A stretch of DNA of 64,000 bases from the NCBI RefSeq assembly GCF_000005505.3, contig NC_016131.3, forward strand, positions 3,472,001 through 3,536,000, read 5' to 3'. Each line of letters starts with the position of its first letter. Positions within the stretch are counted from its first letter, which is position 1. Made by a program: the position numbers and the translations under genes. Below the pieces are notes generated by a model, which made no database searches, had not been told where the DNA came from, and saw only the letters and a program-made list of their open reading frames with translations. The DNA comes from Brachypodium distachyon (lineage: Eukaryota; Streptophyta; Magnoliopsida; Poales; Poaceae). Below, piece by piece: positions 32,881-42,907 of this stretch.

Positions 32881-33849
32881 GTACCTGGCGCGCCAGATGT
32901 CGTTGCACGGGGCTCCGACACCGGGGGCGTGCTGGCACACCCCCTTTTAGGTTCGGCAAGGGTGTCGTGGATCGCTCCGGCGATCGCCGGCGTGGCCGAT
33001 GGCGTATGTAACCTGCAAAGAGGTGCACCCAGAATGCATGCAAGCTAGGAACATATGCACGCACGTTTTTACTCAGGTTCGGGCCACCCTGTCGTATTAT
33101 CACAAAACCAAGTGTTTACAGGTTGCCGGGCGAGTTCCCGGGTACTCTCTCCCTTTGGTTAAGTGTTCCTTACTATTCGCTGCGAATGCTAGTAGCTAAC
33201 TGTGAGCTGATCGAACCCTTTGACTGTTGGTGGGGGTCCTCCTTTTATAGCCAAGGGGATACCACAGGTGCCACGGTGCATGTATTACAAGTGGCGAGCA
33301 AGGAGATAGGGCAACTCCCCCTCGGTGCGCTGGTGGGCGTGCATGAACGCCAACTCCGCTGCTAGGGGTTTAGAGCCCTACAAGTAGGATTGGACAGCCA
33401 CTGTTTACTTGACTAGACGGGTAACTCCCCTCTTGTCGGCTCATTTAATGCGCCGTGCGCCTCACTCCTCGCCCTGGTGAGACTGCGCATTGGGCGCCTG
33501 GCACGCGCCCACGTGGCGCCGCTGCTCTGTTCGCTTGGCCCCGCCCTTACGGCGGGAACCGGCGCCCGGGAACCCCCCTTCCCGGCAAGTGGCTTCCCGA
33601 GAGGTGCCCAGGCGGGAACCGGCGCCCGGGAACCCCTCCTCCCGGCAAGCGACTTCTCGGGTGGTGCCCAGGCGGGAATATTCCCCGAAGCCCCGCTAGC
33701 TCTTCCGGGCTGGTAGCTTGCCGGGAAGCCTGCAGCTGCCGCCCGGGGCGAGATCCTTCCGGGAACTCGGCGACGCGACCCATGCGTCGAGCAACGGTGG
33801 TACCCCGGGTGCCACTGGTGCGACGGTAGCCCCCGGGCGTGGGCCGACA
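32881..33849 (-). mobile_element. Ty3/gypsy LTR in inverted orientation, with PBS
   Basis: Read on the minus strand, the LTR runs 33849 to 32898 (952 bp) with ends TGTCGG...ACGACA. Then come a 2-bp spacer and the PBS TGGCGCGCCAGGTAC (32895-32881). The LTR promoter TATAAAAGG is at 33249-33241. Sequence is collinear with the left LTR (19464-20065 plus 30896-31298), apart from indels and a diverged U5. Because both LTRs are followed by a PBS facing inward, the element is a head-to-head inverted structure around gag rather than the usual direct-repeat pair. Confidence 0.85.
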
Positions 33850-35856
33850 ATACTGGTTCCCGGGCAAGCCCTTCCCAGGTCGGTTGCCGGGCTATGCCCA
33901 AACCGACGTGTGGGTCCCGACTCGCCTCAGACCCGCATCCCTTCGCTACTCCACGTATCTTGCCGTTACGGACGGAGTAGCGGGCGCGTTTTACACCTAC
34001 CGTCATGGTTCCTCTAAATCAGTGACGCTCACAGACTCCCCGTCACGCATTGCCATATTTTGTGACGGTTGCGATAACCATGACAAACATGGTAGCATTG
34101 CAGATGATTTGAATCGGTGACGCTCGTATTTTGTCATGTAACATCTATTGGGGAATGCATGGTTGAGGGTCCAACAGTATCATTAAATAAGTTAGCTACA
34201 GTTGTAAATTAGTATTGTGGTATTGGATTCTTGGCTGGCGCATTAAGCTATTGTTTGCCCCATCGTGTGTTCGAGTCCCAGCGACTATGTTTTACCAATT
34301 TTATTGGCTTTTGCTCTAAAAAAATATGCAAGTTGCAAGTTTCAAACACACGACCATCTCTATCCATCCCGAGACGTTAAGCCACTCAGCTAGCTGGTTT
34401 GACTTCGCACAGTTAGTGTAACACTTCTTTTTTATTAGAGCGTGCAAGAATAAAGTATAAAAGTTTAAAGGCTAGCTGCGAGTCGAACTCACGACCTCGA
34501 AGGACCCAACGAGGTAAGATGCCGCTCTGCTAGAGAGGACGTTAAGGTATTCAAACTGGTGCAGAGGCTTTTGTTATTAAGGACAACGAGACAAGGTGCG
34601 AGTTGATAAAGTTTAGCTTGTTTTCATATGTTCCTATCTTTCCTTTTCTTTTTTACACGTTCTTGTTTCATTTCAATTGATTCCAGATTCACAACTCTGT
34701 TTGGTAGCTTGTAATGATTTCTGAGATAAGACTCAGATTCCTATGTTTTGTGTGCTGCTTATGATAGTTTCTGAGAAGTGAACTCAGAGTAATCCATTTT
34801 TTTATAGATACTCGGAAAATCATGGATGTAAACTCAGAATCCTATTTTATGAATTTAAAATCAGCATCCTTTATATCATCGTGTCTACTGTTTTTTATGA
34901 TATGAAGTATATATGTGTTGAAGTCCATATATGCTGTCAAAATCAATCATGCAATGCATACATGCTGTGGGAAACCAACCATGAAGTGCATAGCATCTGT
35001 GAGCATATATAACAAGCAGCAAGTGGATATATCCAGGGGCACAAAATTGTATCACTTGCATTTGCATATATTTCATAACTGTATGTTGCATACATACACT
35101 CATTGCTACTATTGTAACTTGAATTTTCTGGAACAAAATGAGATACACCACTCATTGCTACTATTAGAACTCATACAAGCATTTGGTTGGGTCATCTCTG
35201 CCATCTCAGAACATTTCCGACTAATTCTCTCCAATTTTTGCTACTGCCATCTCTGCATTTCCTACTAACTATTGCAAGAACATTAACTCATACAAGCTGA
35301 CACACATGTCATCTCCATCTACGGTCCCAGTAGGCCGGCGATGCAGCTCTTTGGAGTAGAAGCTGGAGGAAGACAGAGCCAATGATTCAGCAAACAGTGA
35401 TCAACATGGCTCTCTGCATATTACATTACAAATCAACACTTAGCTATGAGAGTCTCAGTTGTGCATCCAGAGTTGCAATGAAATTTTAAAAATTAAATCA
35501 TAAAGAAACACCCTTCAGATCATGCTATAACATGTACACCTATATAAAGAAAACCTATTTGCTTAGAACAGGAGCGGAGTAAACTACATTGCAGATCAGT
35601 AGGTGAATTGCTGAGAAATTACTTAACGAACTATATACCACGCCATCATTTGTTCCAGCCTAAAAATATCAGGGCCTCATGTTTTGTCAAGAAATTGTTG
35701 CCAACACAAAAACCTACTTAGTACTTTATGCCCTGAAATTCAATGGACTGGAGTACCATATCTTAATTCCATTTAGCTTTAAATTCCATCACTATTAAAT
35801 GTAATAGTCTCAATGTACAAACAACATACTATCAGAAACATAATAATCCATCCAAC
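33850..35856. other. Intergenic / element debris, no gene
   Basis: 33850-34130 is GC-rich and then contains several GTGACG motifs like those of the CACTA end at 40860-41222, so it may derive from a related element. At 34260-34290 and 34470-34500 (opposite strand) there are TTCGAGTCCC/TTCGACTCG motifs resembling a pol III B box, but no tRNA cloverleaf. The remainder is AT-rich and featureless. Confidence 0.35.
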
Positions 35857-35946
35857 CTGGTATTGCAGGATGGAAGTATCTGAAACAACGGCGGCCAATC
35901 CCAGCCTTCTCTTCAAGTCTATTAGATTTGTGATTGGATGAACAGC
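35857..35946 (-). other. Orphan exon-like segment
   Basis: 90 bp on the minus strand between a TTTTGCAG acceptor and a GTTGGA donor, open in phase 0 for 30 codons (AVHPITNLIDLKRRLGLAAV...). The composition looks protein-coding. Upstream at 36000-36290 a GC-rich segment could be a first exon or a promoter region. I do not recognise the protein and could not find further exons, so this may be a captured gene fragment or part of a non-coding transcript. Confidence 0.3.
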
Positions 35947-36844
35947 CTGCAAAACATTAAGGAAATCATCTACTAAAACCACGAGTGCATAGTGTGTTGA
36001 TAACAAACTTCATAAGCCACAATCTTCTCCAGCAAGGAGGCAGGATTCAGTAGTCACAATACCACAAAACTTGGCAAATCTGAATATGTACCAGAAACCC
36101 GGGGCCGGGCTGCGACGGCGTCGATGATGCGGGGCAGGCTGCGACGGAGGCGACGGCGGTGATGCAGGTCTTCAACAGTGGCGACCCGGGGCAGGCCTGC
36201 GACAGTGGCTGGGCGGTGATGCGACAGTCGATGGACGGGGCGACGGCGGCGGGGTGGGAATTCGATGGCGGCGACGCGGGGGCCATCCATGGATCTTGGC
36301 GACCGGAGCAGTAGCGGCCTTGGCGGGCGGAGGCCGCGGCGGGTCGACGAGATCGGGAACGGAGGTAGATCGGGACAGAGAGAGGAGGGGATCGGGACGG
36401 AAGTGTTTCAGGGCTGCTCGGCGCGACCTTGCTTCGTTGCCGCGCGGCCTGCTCTGGCGTCCCCGACGTCGCTCGCTGCCCCGCCCGCCGCAGAGTGTAG
36501 GGATCAAGGGATGTGGCAGAGAGAGAGAGAGAGAGAGAGAGATTGCAGGGGAGAGAGATCGCAGGGGAGAGAGAGGGGGAATGATCGGGAGGAAGACGCG
36601 GTCGCGTTGGAGACTGGAGATGGGGAGACACGACGCGCCGCTCGGGGAGACAAACGCACACGTTTAGATTTTCTATTTGTATAAATACATTTTTTTGGAA
36701 CTAAGGCCAAAAGAGCCAAATTATATATAAACATAAGACCGAATAATCATCAATGTAAAATATTTTCACTTTCTGTGTAATTTTTTTGTTTTCTACTTTT
36801 GAATGGCAAAAAAGAAGTATTTTCTAAAGCAAGTATCAAGAATT
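35947..36844. other. GC-rich segment with GA microsatellite
   Basis: 36080-36660 is GC-rich and CpG-rich, with long overlapping frames on both strands that I treat as composition effects. A GA repeat occupies about 36513-36542. It could be the promoter and first exon of a minus-strand gene (see 35857-35946). AT-rich DNA follows. Confidence 0.35.
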
Positions 36845-37250
36845 TGATGTCGCGCCTTCAATGGCTTTGGTTCCAATGGACGAACCCTGCCCACCAATTG
36901 GCTTGGAGCCCTTCCCTGCTCAGATCTGGATATGGATCTCTTCACGACATCAACCGTCATTACTGTGGGCAACTGGATGAAAACAAGCTTGTGGCACGAT
37001 CATTGGTGTGGGATGGAGGGTGTGCCGCTCAAGGACAGGTTTCTGAACCTTTATGCCATTGCCTCAAGGAAGAGAAAGACCCTCCATAAAGAGTTTCAGG
37101 ATGGCAACTGGTTTCTCGCTCTCTGATCCATCTCCACCACCATTTAGATATACGAGTTCGTCGCCTTGTGGGTCATGATCCGAGACTTCTCGCTCTCCCC
37201 GGAGATCGACGATGCTATCATGAGTCGAGCCGAGTTTGGATTGAAATCGT
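36845..37250 (+). mobile_element. LINE reverse-transcriptase C-terminal fragment
   Basis: Broken reading frames match the C-terminal part of plant non-LTR retrotransposon ORF2. RLQWLWFQWTNPAHQLAW is in one frame; after a shift near 36915 come TTSTVITVGN, SLWHDHWCGM and PLKDRFLNLYAIASRKRK; then FVALWVMIRDFS. Neither the catalytic reverse-transcriptase motif nor an endonuclease is present. A dead fragment. Confidence 0.7.
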
Positions 37251-37703
37251 TAACGGAAACAAGTTTAACGAGCCAGGTAAGGAGTTACTCGTTAAAGTCA
37301 TTTAACTTGATCAATATAGTCGCAGGTTCACAACACATGAATGATTCTATAACCTCGTAGAGTTGTTTAAGATGATACCTGTGAACTCAATTATGTTCAT
37401 TCTTAATCATGCTATCTCATGTGTCTGTATTGATGTAATATAAGACAGTCAAATTTATAGAGCATATATCTACAATTTTATACCGAGTTTAGTGAGTTTG
37501 CTTTTGAACTGAGACTGTCAAATTTATAAATCATACATGCTCAATTTTATTACCGAGATTAACAAGTTTTGTTTTGAACTCGTTATGTTAATCATATCTT
37601 ATTATTTATGTAACAACTATACAATATCCTATTAACTAAATAAAACTACTCGAGGAGTATATAATATTATGAAGTAATTTCCTATTTGTTGAAATTAAAT
37701 TTA

Positions 37704-37816
37704 CTCGCTCTGTCCCATATTAAGTGACTAGAATTTGCTCAAATATAGATGTATCTGTACCAAAAAAGCGTCTAGATACATGTAGTATTTCGGCACTTAA
37801 TATGGGACTGAGGTAG
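37704..37816. mobile_element. Stowaway MITE
   Basis: 113-bp fold-back flanked by TA (37702-37703, 37817-37818). The left end is CTCGCTCTGTCCCATATTAA; the reverse complement of the right end is CTACCTCAGTCCCATATTAA. Confidence 0.75.
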
Positions 37817-39729
37817 TATTTGTTTGAAAAAAAAAAATTCTGTCCATCCAAAATGTATTCCCTCCACTTTTTTCAAAGAAATTCCGTGTTCACCCGAAAT
37901 ACCACTTTCCCTCCGCCCAAAAATTAGATTTCCTTCCATTATTCCAATTGTTTTTGCCGTGCCTACCTATGTCCCTACCTGTTGGTGAGCAAGATTTGTA
38001 TCCCCACGCCATCTTCTAATTAAACCAGCGCGCCAGCACCTCTTAATTAAACTGCCACGAGCCACCACCTCCTCCCCAATTTTCTCTCCTCGTCTCCACG
38101 ATTTTCTCCAGCGACCAGATCAGAGGAGGCGGCCTCCGATCCACCAGCCACGCCAATCCGCTACAACGGCGCCGCCCGCCTCCACTGCCGGATCAGAACC
38201 GCCCCGGCACATCCCCCCCGAATGGCGCCGCCCCCGCCGCACTCGCCTGAACACCGCCGCCTCACCCGCGAGAACGCCGCCGGCCGCCTCCCCTGCAACG
38301 ACAGTGCGGCTCGGCAAATGCAATCGGTTTGTTCCTTTTCTTCACTTCTCCTCCCCTTTGTCTTCTGCTTGTCTCTTTTTTTTCTTCCGAAGACTGCTGC
38401 ATGTCCCCCTGTACGATATGCAACCACAGTGAGATGTTACATGGATCTATGTGGATTTGGGATATAGATTGGGGTTTTATCTTTCTCTGGGCTGTGTGAT
38501 TCATGTACGCATATACCTTTCAATGAAGGAAAGATCCGGAGTAGTAACCGACCTGATCCATGAACTCTAGAATTTTCTCTTTTTTTTAGCAAAACTCTTG
38601 AATTTCCTATGTAACCCTGCTTCGGTTCTGTCTGTTTCTTGCTCTCAATAGCATCAAGTATCTTAACATGCATTCTGGTATACTCGCAATTAGACTTGTT
38701 TATGTACTCAAGAAGACCATGACGTGCTGCTGGAGACTGGGAAAGAACCCAGACCACAACCAAAAATGGCTTTAAAAGGGTTGACCTGTTTGGTTGACAT
38801 ATTATTAGGAATGAGTTCACTATCCTCGTACTTGAGACTTGCTCAAATCATGAATTGAAGTGTGCTATCCTCGTGTGTGTTTTCTGGCCAGATTCTACTC
38901 ATGTAATGGGCTCGCTGTCTAATTGGTATGGAGCATGTTTTATTCTCCGTGTACATATAAAGTGCTCAAATCACTGCAACACCATGTGATTATTCTCCGT
39001 GTACATATATGGCACATGTGCGTTAATGCTGATCTAAAATTGCATGTGGGGCTGCTAATAGTGCTGTTCTTCTCCAATAAATATATATATCTTTGTCTCT
39101 GTGTTATGTTTTGTTTCCATGAGCTATGAAGAGGATACAACACCATTAGTAGCCTGAAGATAACTTAGGTACTTAGGATCAGCTTATATATTTTTTCTGG
39201 ACTAGATTATTTTGTGTACGATTCTATTTAGTTCCAATTTACATATTCTTATTCGCTTCATGTATATAGGTAGAGGAAAAGCTGGAAACAGGGTAAAGGA
39301 AATTTGTACTCGAGATGCAACTTCTAAAGGTTTTGTACTCTTATTTCCTATTTTGTCAATTGAGTTTAGGTTGTTTTCATTTTGTCGCGGGCTTGAAAAT
39401 CTGCTGGAGTAAAAAGCCTTTGCTCGCTGAATCTCGTTACATTATTAGTATTCTGGAGCTGTTAGTTGTAGGTTGTTTTGATCGAGCACATTTTCCGAAT
39501 GAATCTTTTTAATATATGATTAGTATTCTAGAGCTTCTCTATGCAGATTCGCCTTAAAGTTAGTGTAATTCAGAATTTGTTTTTGTGTGGTTACCTCTTA
39601 ATTTCATACCACGGAGGATCTTGTTTGCTTTTTTATATATACATACATACATACATATATACATACATACATACATATATATATGTATATATATACATAT
39701 ATATATATACGTACATATATATATATACG

Positions 39730-39761
<32 letters not shown>

Positions 39762-40080
39762 ACAAACAGCAACACATCCTAACTAATCTGAGTAGTGTTT
39801 CTTTTTATTTTTGTTATATTATTGTGGGATTTAGATACTTTATGCAATGTTGTTGTGCTGCTGCTGCATGCTGCTTGTTGTTACTGCTACTGGCCGCTGT
39901 TGCTGTCATTGCAGGCGTTTTTGCTGCCATGGTTGCTGCCATCGTTGCGCTGTTTTTTGTTTTGCTTTATGTATTGCTGTTGTTCCTGCCTCCTTTAATC
40001 TATTGCTCTCATATATGCTTCTGTTAGTTTATTTCACATGTCAACTCTCTCTTACTTGAACCATGGATGTTTTTCTTCTA
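37817..40080. other. Probable 5' part of the second CACTA element, decayed
   Basis: Holds a GC-rich block with a possible first exon (ATG at 38222, MAPPPPHSPEHRR, donor-like GTTTGT near 38328). A long AT-rich intron-like stretch follows, ending TTCTTCTACAG at 40083. This resembles the exon-long intron-exon layout of the CACTA second gene upstream, but no left terminal CACTA sequence was found. The assignment is tentative. Confidence 0.3.
39634..39761. repeat. TA/CATA microsatellite
   Basis: Runs of ACAT and TATA repeats (TACATACATACATA...TATATATATA...GTATGTATGT), partly self-complementary. Likely length-variable. Confidence 0.9.
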
Positions 40081-40083
40081 CAG

Positions 40084-40489
40084 ACTGCTATGGAACATAA
40101 GAGTGAGGAAGCACAATCAGAAGGTGGGCACCTAATGTCTGTTACACAAATTGTGACTGAAGTTCTCAAGGAGCATACCGTCTCAAGCACCTAACTTTCA
40201 AGCACAGGGTTGCAATCAAGACCGGGGAGTTCTAAGCCCTCCGCTTCTGCACTACGCATCCAAGAGTTAGAAGAAAGAGTTCAGCAACAAGATATAGAGG
40301 CAAATGAGATATACTAGCAGGAGTTAAAGAAGAAAGTTGAAGCACATTAGTTTGCACTTGAAGAGATGAAAAGGAAGCATCAAGAAATTGAAGCTGTGAA
40401 GAAGAGCCAGCAAGAAGGCTTGGGCAAAGAAGCTGGCGGAAACAGACAACCTTCTTAGTTTTCTCTTACAAAAACAAGGTGGATGAAGG
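40084..40489 (+). pseudogene. CACTA transposase_24 C-terminal remnant
   Basis: Frame after the acceptor reads EHKSEEAQSEGGHLMS, VTQIVTEVLKEHTVSS and SASALRIQELEERVQQQ: a coiled-coil C terminus of the plant En/Spm second gene type. In-frame stops (TAA and two TAG) and a frameshift near 40438 break it. The +1 frame ends AETDNLLSFLLQKQGG. Non-functional. Confidence 0.65.
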
Positions 40490-40859
40490 CCATCATTTTG
40501 TGGTAGTGGTGTGTTTTTTATACTTCACTTTGGAATCATTGAGACATAATTTTGTGCTCTTTTGTTATGTCAATTTTTACATTCCATCTTAATTGTCAAT
40601 TGGCATTCATATTTTTGTATAATGTAACAAAGTTGTTAGTTAATTATAATGTTATTTTTATGTCAGTTGAATATAGCAATTTTTATGTATTACAATTAAA
40701 TTTAAATTCTCAATTTCTTGTAAAGTAATTACATATCAATATTATTGGAAAAGCTGAAAAATAAATTGAATAATATATTTGGCAAAAATAAACAAATCGG
40801 ATTAAATATTTCCCATAAATTAATTTGAAAAACAAAATATTATATTAAAAAATCACCCC

Positions 40860-41222
40860 ATGACGTCACTTTCATCCGTGACGTTAATATGTGACGTTTG
40901 TAAAAGGCCCGGAGCTGACGTGGCAGAATGTCGGTGACGTTCTAGCGTCACGGAAAATCATGTCCTGTGACGTACTGCTAGGTAATGTGTGATGTACCTA
41001 GGCGTCACTGAATTAGCTCATCAATGACAATACAGGGACGTCACAAAAAATCATGTATCGGTGACGGTGCCTGCTGTTAGCGTCACTAGGATGAATCTGT
41101 GACGGTGAATCAGTGACGATGCTTGTGACGCTCAATAAACGTCACCATGGGGTTTCTGGTGACGTTTTCTGCTATCCAGTGACGTTTACATTTCGTCACA
41201 TGAGGTCCGATCTCTTGTAGTG
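40860..41222 (+). mobile_element. Right end of a second CACTA element
   Basis: A dense series of GTGACG/CGTCAC motifs in both orientations (subterminal repeats), ending in TCCGATCTCTTGTAGTG at 41222. This is the complement of a CACTACAAGA-type terminal repeat. The neighbouring sequence at 41225 is copia RNase H, so this element was inserted into a copia element. Its motif differs from that of the 20066-30895 element, so it belongs to a different family. Confidence 0.8.
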
Positions 41223-41224
41223 TT

Positions 41225-41459
41225 TGGTGTGACAACTTGGGTGCTACCTATTTGGCTGCCAATCCAGTTTTTCATGCTCGTACTAAACATATTGAGATTG
41301 ATTTTCACTTTGTCAGAGAGAGAGAGTTGCAAGAAACTTGCTCGATATCAAGTTTGTGTCAAGTAAAGATAAGTTCCAGATGGATTCACAAAGTCACTTC
41401 CAGTCAAGAAATTAGAGGAGTTTAAGCGTAATCTAAACCTCTCTACAGGTTTAGATTAA
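41225..41459 (+). pseudogene. Ty1/copia pol C terminus (RNase H end)
   Basis: Starts [18 protein letters not shown] then [14 protein letters not shown], the conserved end of copia RNase H. After frame slips it continues as [18 protein letters not shown] and stops at 41457-41459. Everything upstream is cut off by the CACTA end at 41222. The polypurine tract GGGGGAG follows at 41460-41466. Confidence 0.85.
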
Positions 41460-41466
41460 GGGGGAG

Positions 41467-41580
41467 TGTTAGATATTGTATAGGTCGGATTGTTTTGAGT
41501 CCGTATATCATACGAATCCTTGTGTATGAATACAAGTCCTTCCCTTGTACAACTCGTACTCTTTGTGGCCTATATTAACA
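41467..41580 (+). mobile_element. Copia 3' LTR (short)
   Basis: Immediately after the polypurine tract. Begins TGTTAGATATTG and ends CTATATTAACA, giving 5-bp inverted ends TGTTA/TAACA and a length of 114 bp. This is short for a copia LTR. The true end could lie further right (for example near 41632), so the right boundary is less certain than the left. Confidence 0.6.
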
Positions 41581-41603
41581 CGTAACCGTACTGAGGCCAA
41601 GGT

Positions 41604-42287
41604 ATGTTCCACGTCACAACTTTCCACAGATCCAACATTGTTCGATTGTTTTCCAGGCTGATCGTGATTCCGTCGCGCCGGTACGACTCGTCGCCTCCAT
41701 CAACGGCGTCGACGAGAGGGGAGTACCAGAGCACCTTCACGTGCTCGACGGCCGCATACCCTGTGTGCCGCTACTACTATGGCAACGGCGGCGACTGGAC
41801 GAACCAGAACAGCAGCACGGCATCGGCCCGCGGCAACGGTGCAGCTGCGGAGAGCTCGCCGGCCACCGCCCCGCGGCACCACCGCGGCGCGAGCAGCGGC
41901 TTCTGCTACTTCACGTCGAACCCAGAGGCAACAAGCCACGATCCGAGCTTCCGGCAGACACAGCGGCGTGGCGGAAGGGCACGGCAGCCACTGGCAGACG
42001 ACAGGTCAGCCACCACCGAGTGCTCCGGCGCTGCCGACTACGGGTGGTACTACTCGCCGTCATCTGCCGCGTCGTCGTCGCTCTTCGGAAACCCGCCGCC
42101 GCGAAGGACGCCACACCAGCTGGAGGAGGCGGTGATGCCGCACAGGCTGGAGGAGGCGATGATGATGGAGGTGAGGGAGCGGGCGCCGTTGCTAATGGAC
42201 GACGATGGCGACATTGACAATGTGGGTGCCGCCGCGGTGGACGAGGCAATTGCGTGGGCCAAGGAGAGGTTCTGGAGCCAAGCCTAG
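41604..42287 (+). CDS. Unrecognised protein, up to 227 aa
   Basis: Open frame to TAG at 42285-42287. A CAG acceptor-like site (TTGTTTTCCAG) at about 41656 suggests that the real coding part may start there as an exon whose upstream exon was displaced by the copia insertion. The sequence is Ser/Ala/Tyr-rich (CRYYYGNGGDWTNQ, SGFCYFTSN, ADYGWYYSPSS) and ends with an acidic and helical stretch, DEAIAWAKERFWSQA. No domain is recognised. The Trp/Tyr content and ordered C terminus argue for real coding sequence; the 5' end is unresolved. Confidence 0.4.
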   Translation: MFHVTTFHRSNIVRLFSRLIVIPSRRYDSSPPSTASTRGEYQSTFTCSTAAYPVCRYYYGNGGDWTNQNSSTASARGNGAAAESSPATAPRHHRGASSGFCYFTSNPEATSHDPSFRQTQRRGGRARQPLADDRSATTECSGAADYGWYYSPSSAASSSLFGNPPPRRTPHQLEEAVMPHRLEEAMMMEVRERAPLLMDDDGDIDNVGAAAVDEAIAWAKERFWSQA

Positions 42288-42907
42288 TACTGAAATGGCA
42301 GAATCATGATGGGGTTTGACGACCCAGATTAATTCTCTCAACTCAACGAGGTCCAATTTCGGTCAATCAACTCACTGTTTGACATTCTAGTTTATTTAGA
42401 TCAATATTAAACCCAATTGCAGCTTTGCAAGGTTTCATAATGATGATTGAACACATTTTGCATATCAGACTTCGCATAAGTGCAGAATGTGGTAGAATGA
42501 GATAGCAGAATGTGACAGAATGAGATAACAGAATATGGCTCAGCAGAAGAAATTAAGTGTAAAGATAACATAAATTATTACTGGGTTAACAGATGCAATA
42601 TCGTGCTTGCTCGACAAGGCAGATACAACTTTCCCTCCTATAACATGTTAAATACTTCCATTTGTATGGTTACAGTCTTATGATCAGGTGATCATTGCAA
42701 TCGCCAATCGGTAGTATACTAATACACAGCTTCTGTAACAACAGTAACTAAACACCACTACGGCTCCAACTAGGATGATTACCAGGAATTGTAATCCTAA
42801 AGCTGCGACAAACCTCGGACAATGGAAAGAATGCAATGACCAATTGCATGCAAAATTTTCCAAGTGGTCTACACCTGTGGCGGAGTTTTGCCTTGTGAGC
42901 AATCTTT
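42288..42907. other. Intergenic between convergent genes
   Basis: AT-rich spacer with a local repeat of GCAGAATGTGG/ACAGAATGAGATA near 42480-42540. Likely contains both 3' ends. No other feature. Confidence 0.4.

Noticed and set aside
34250..34300. Possible tRNA gene
   Set aside because: Only a B-box-like motif is present; no A box or acceptor-stem pairing could be drawn.
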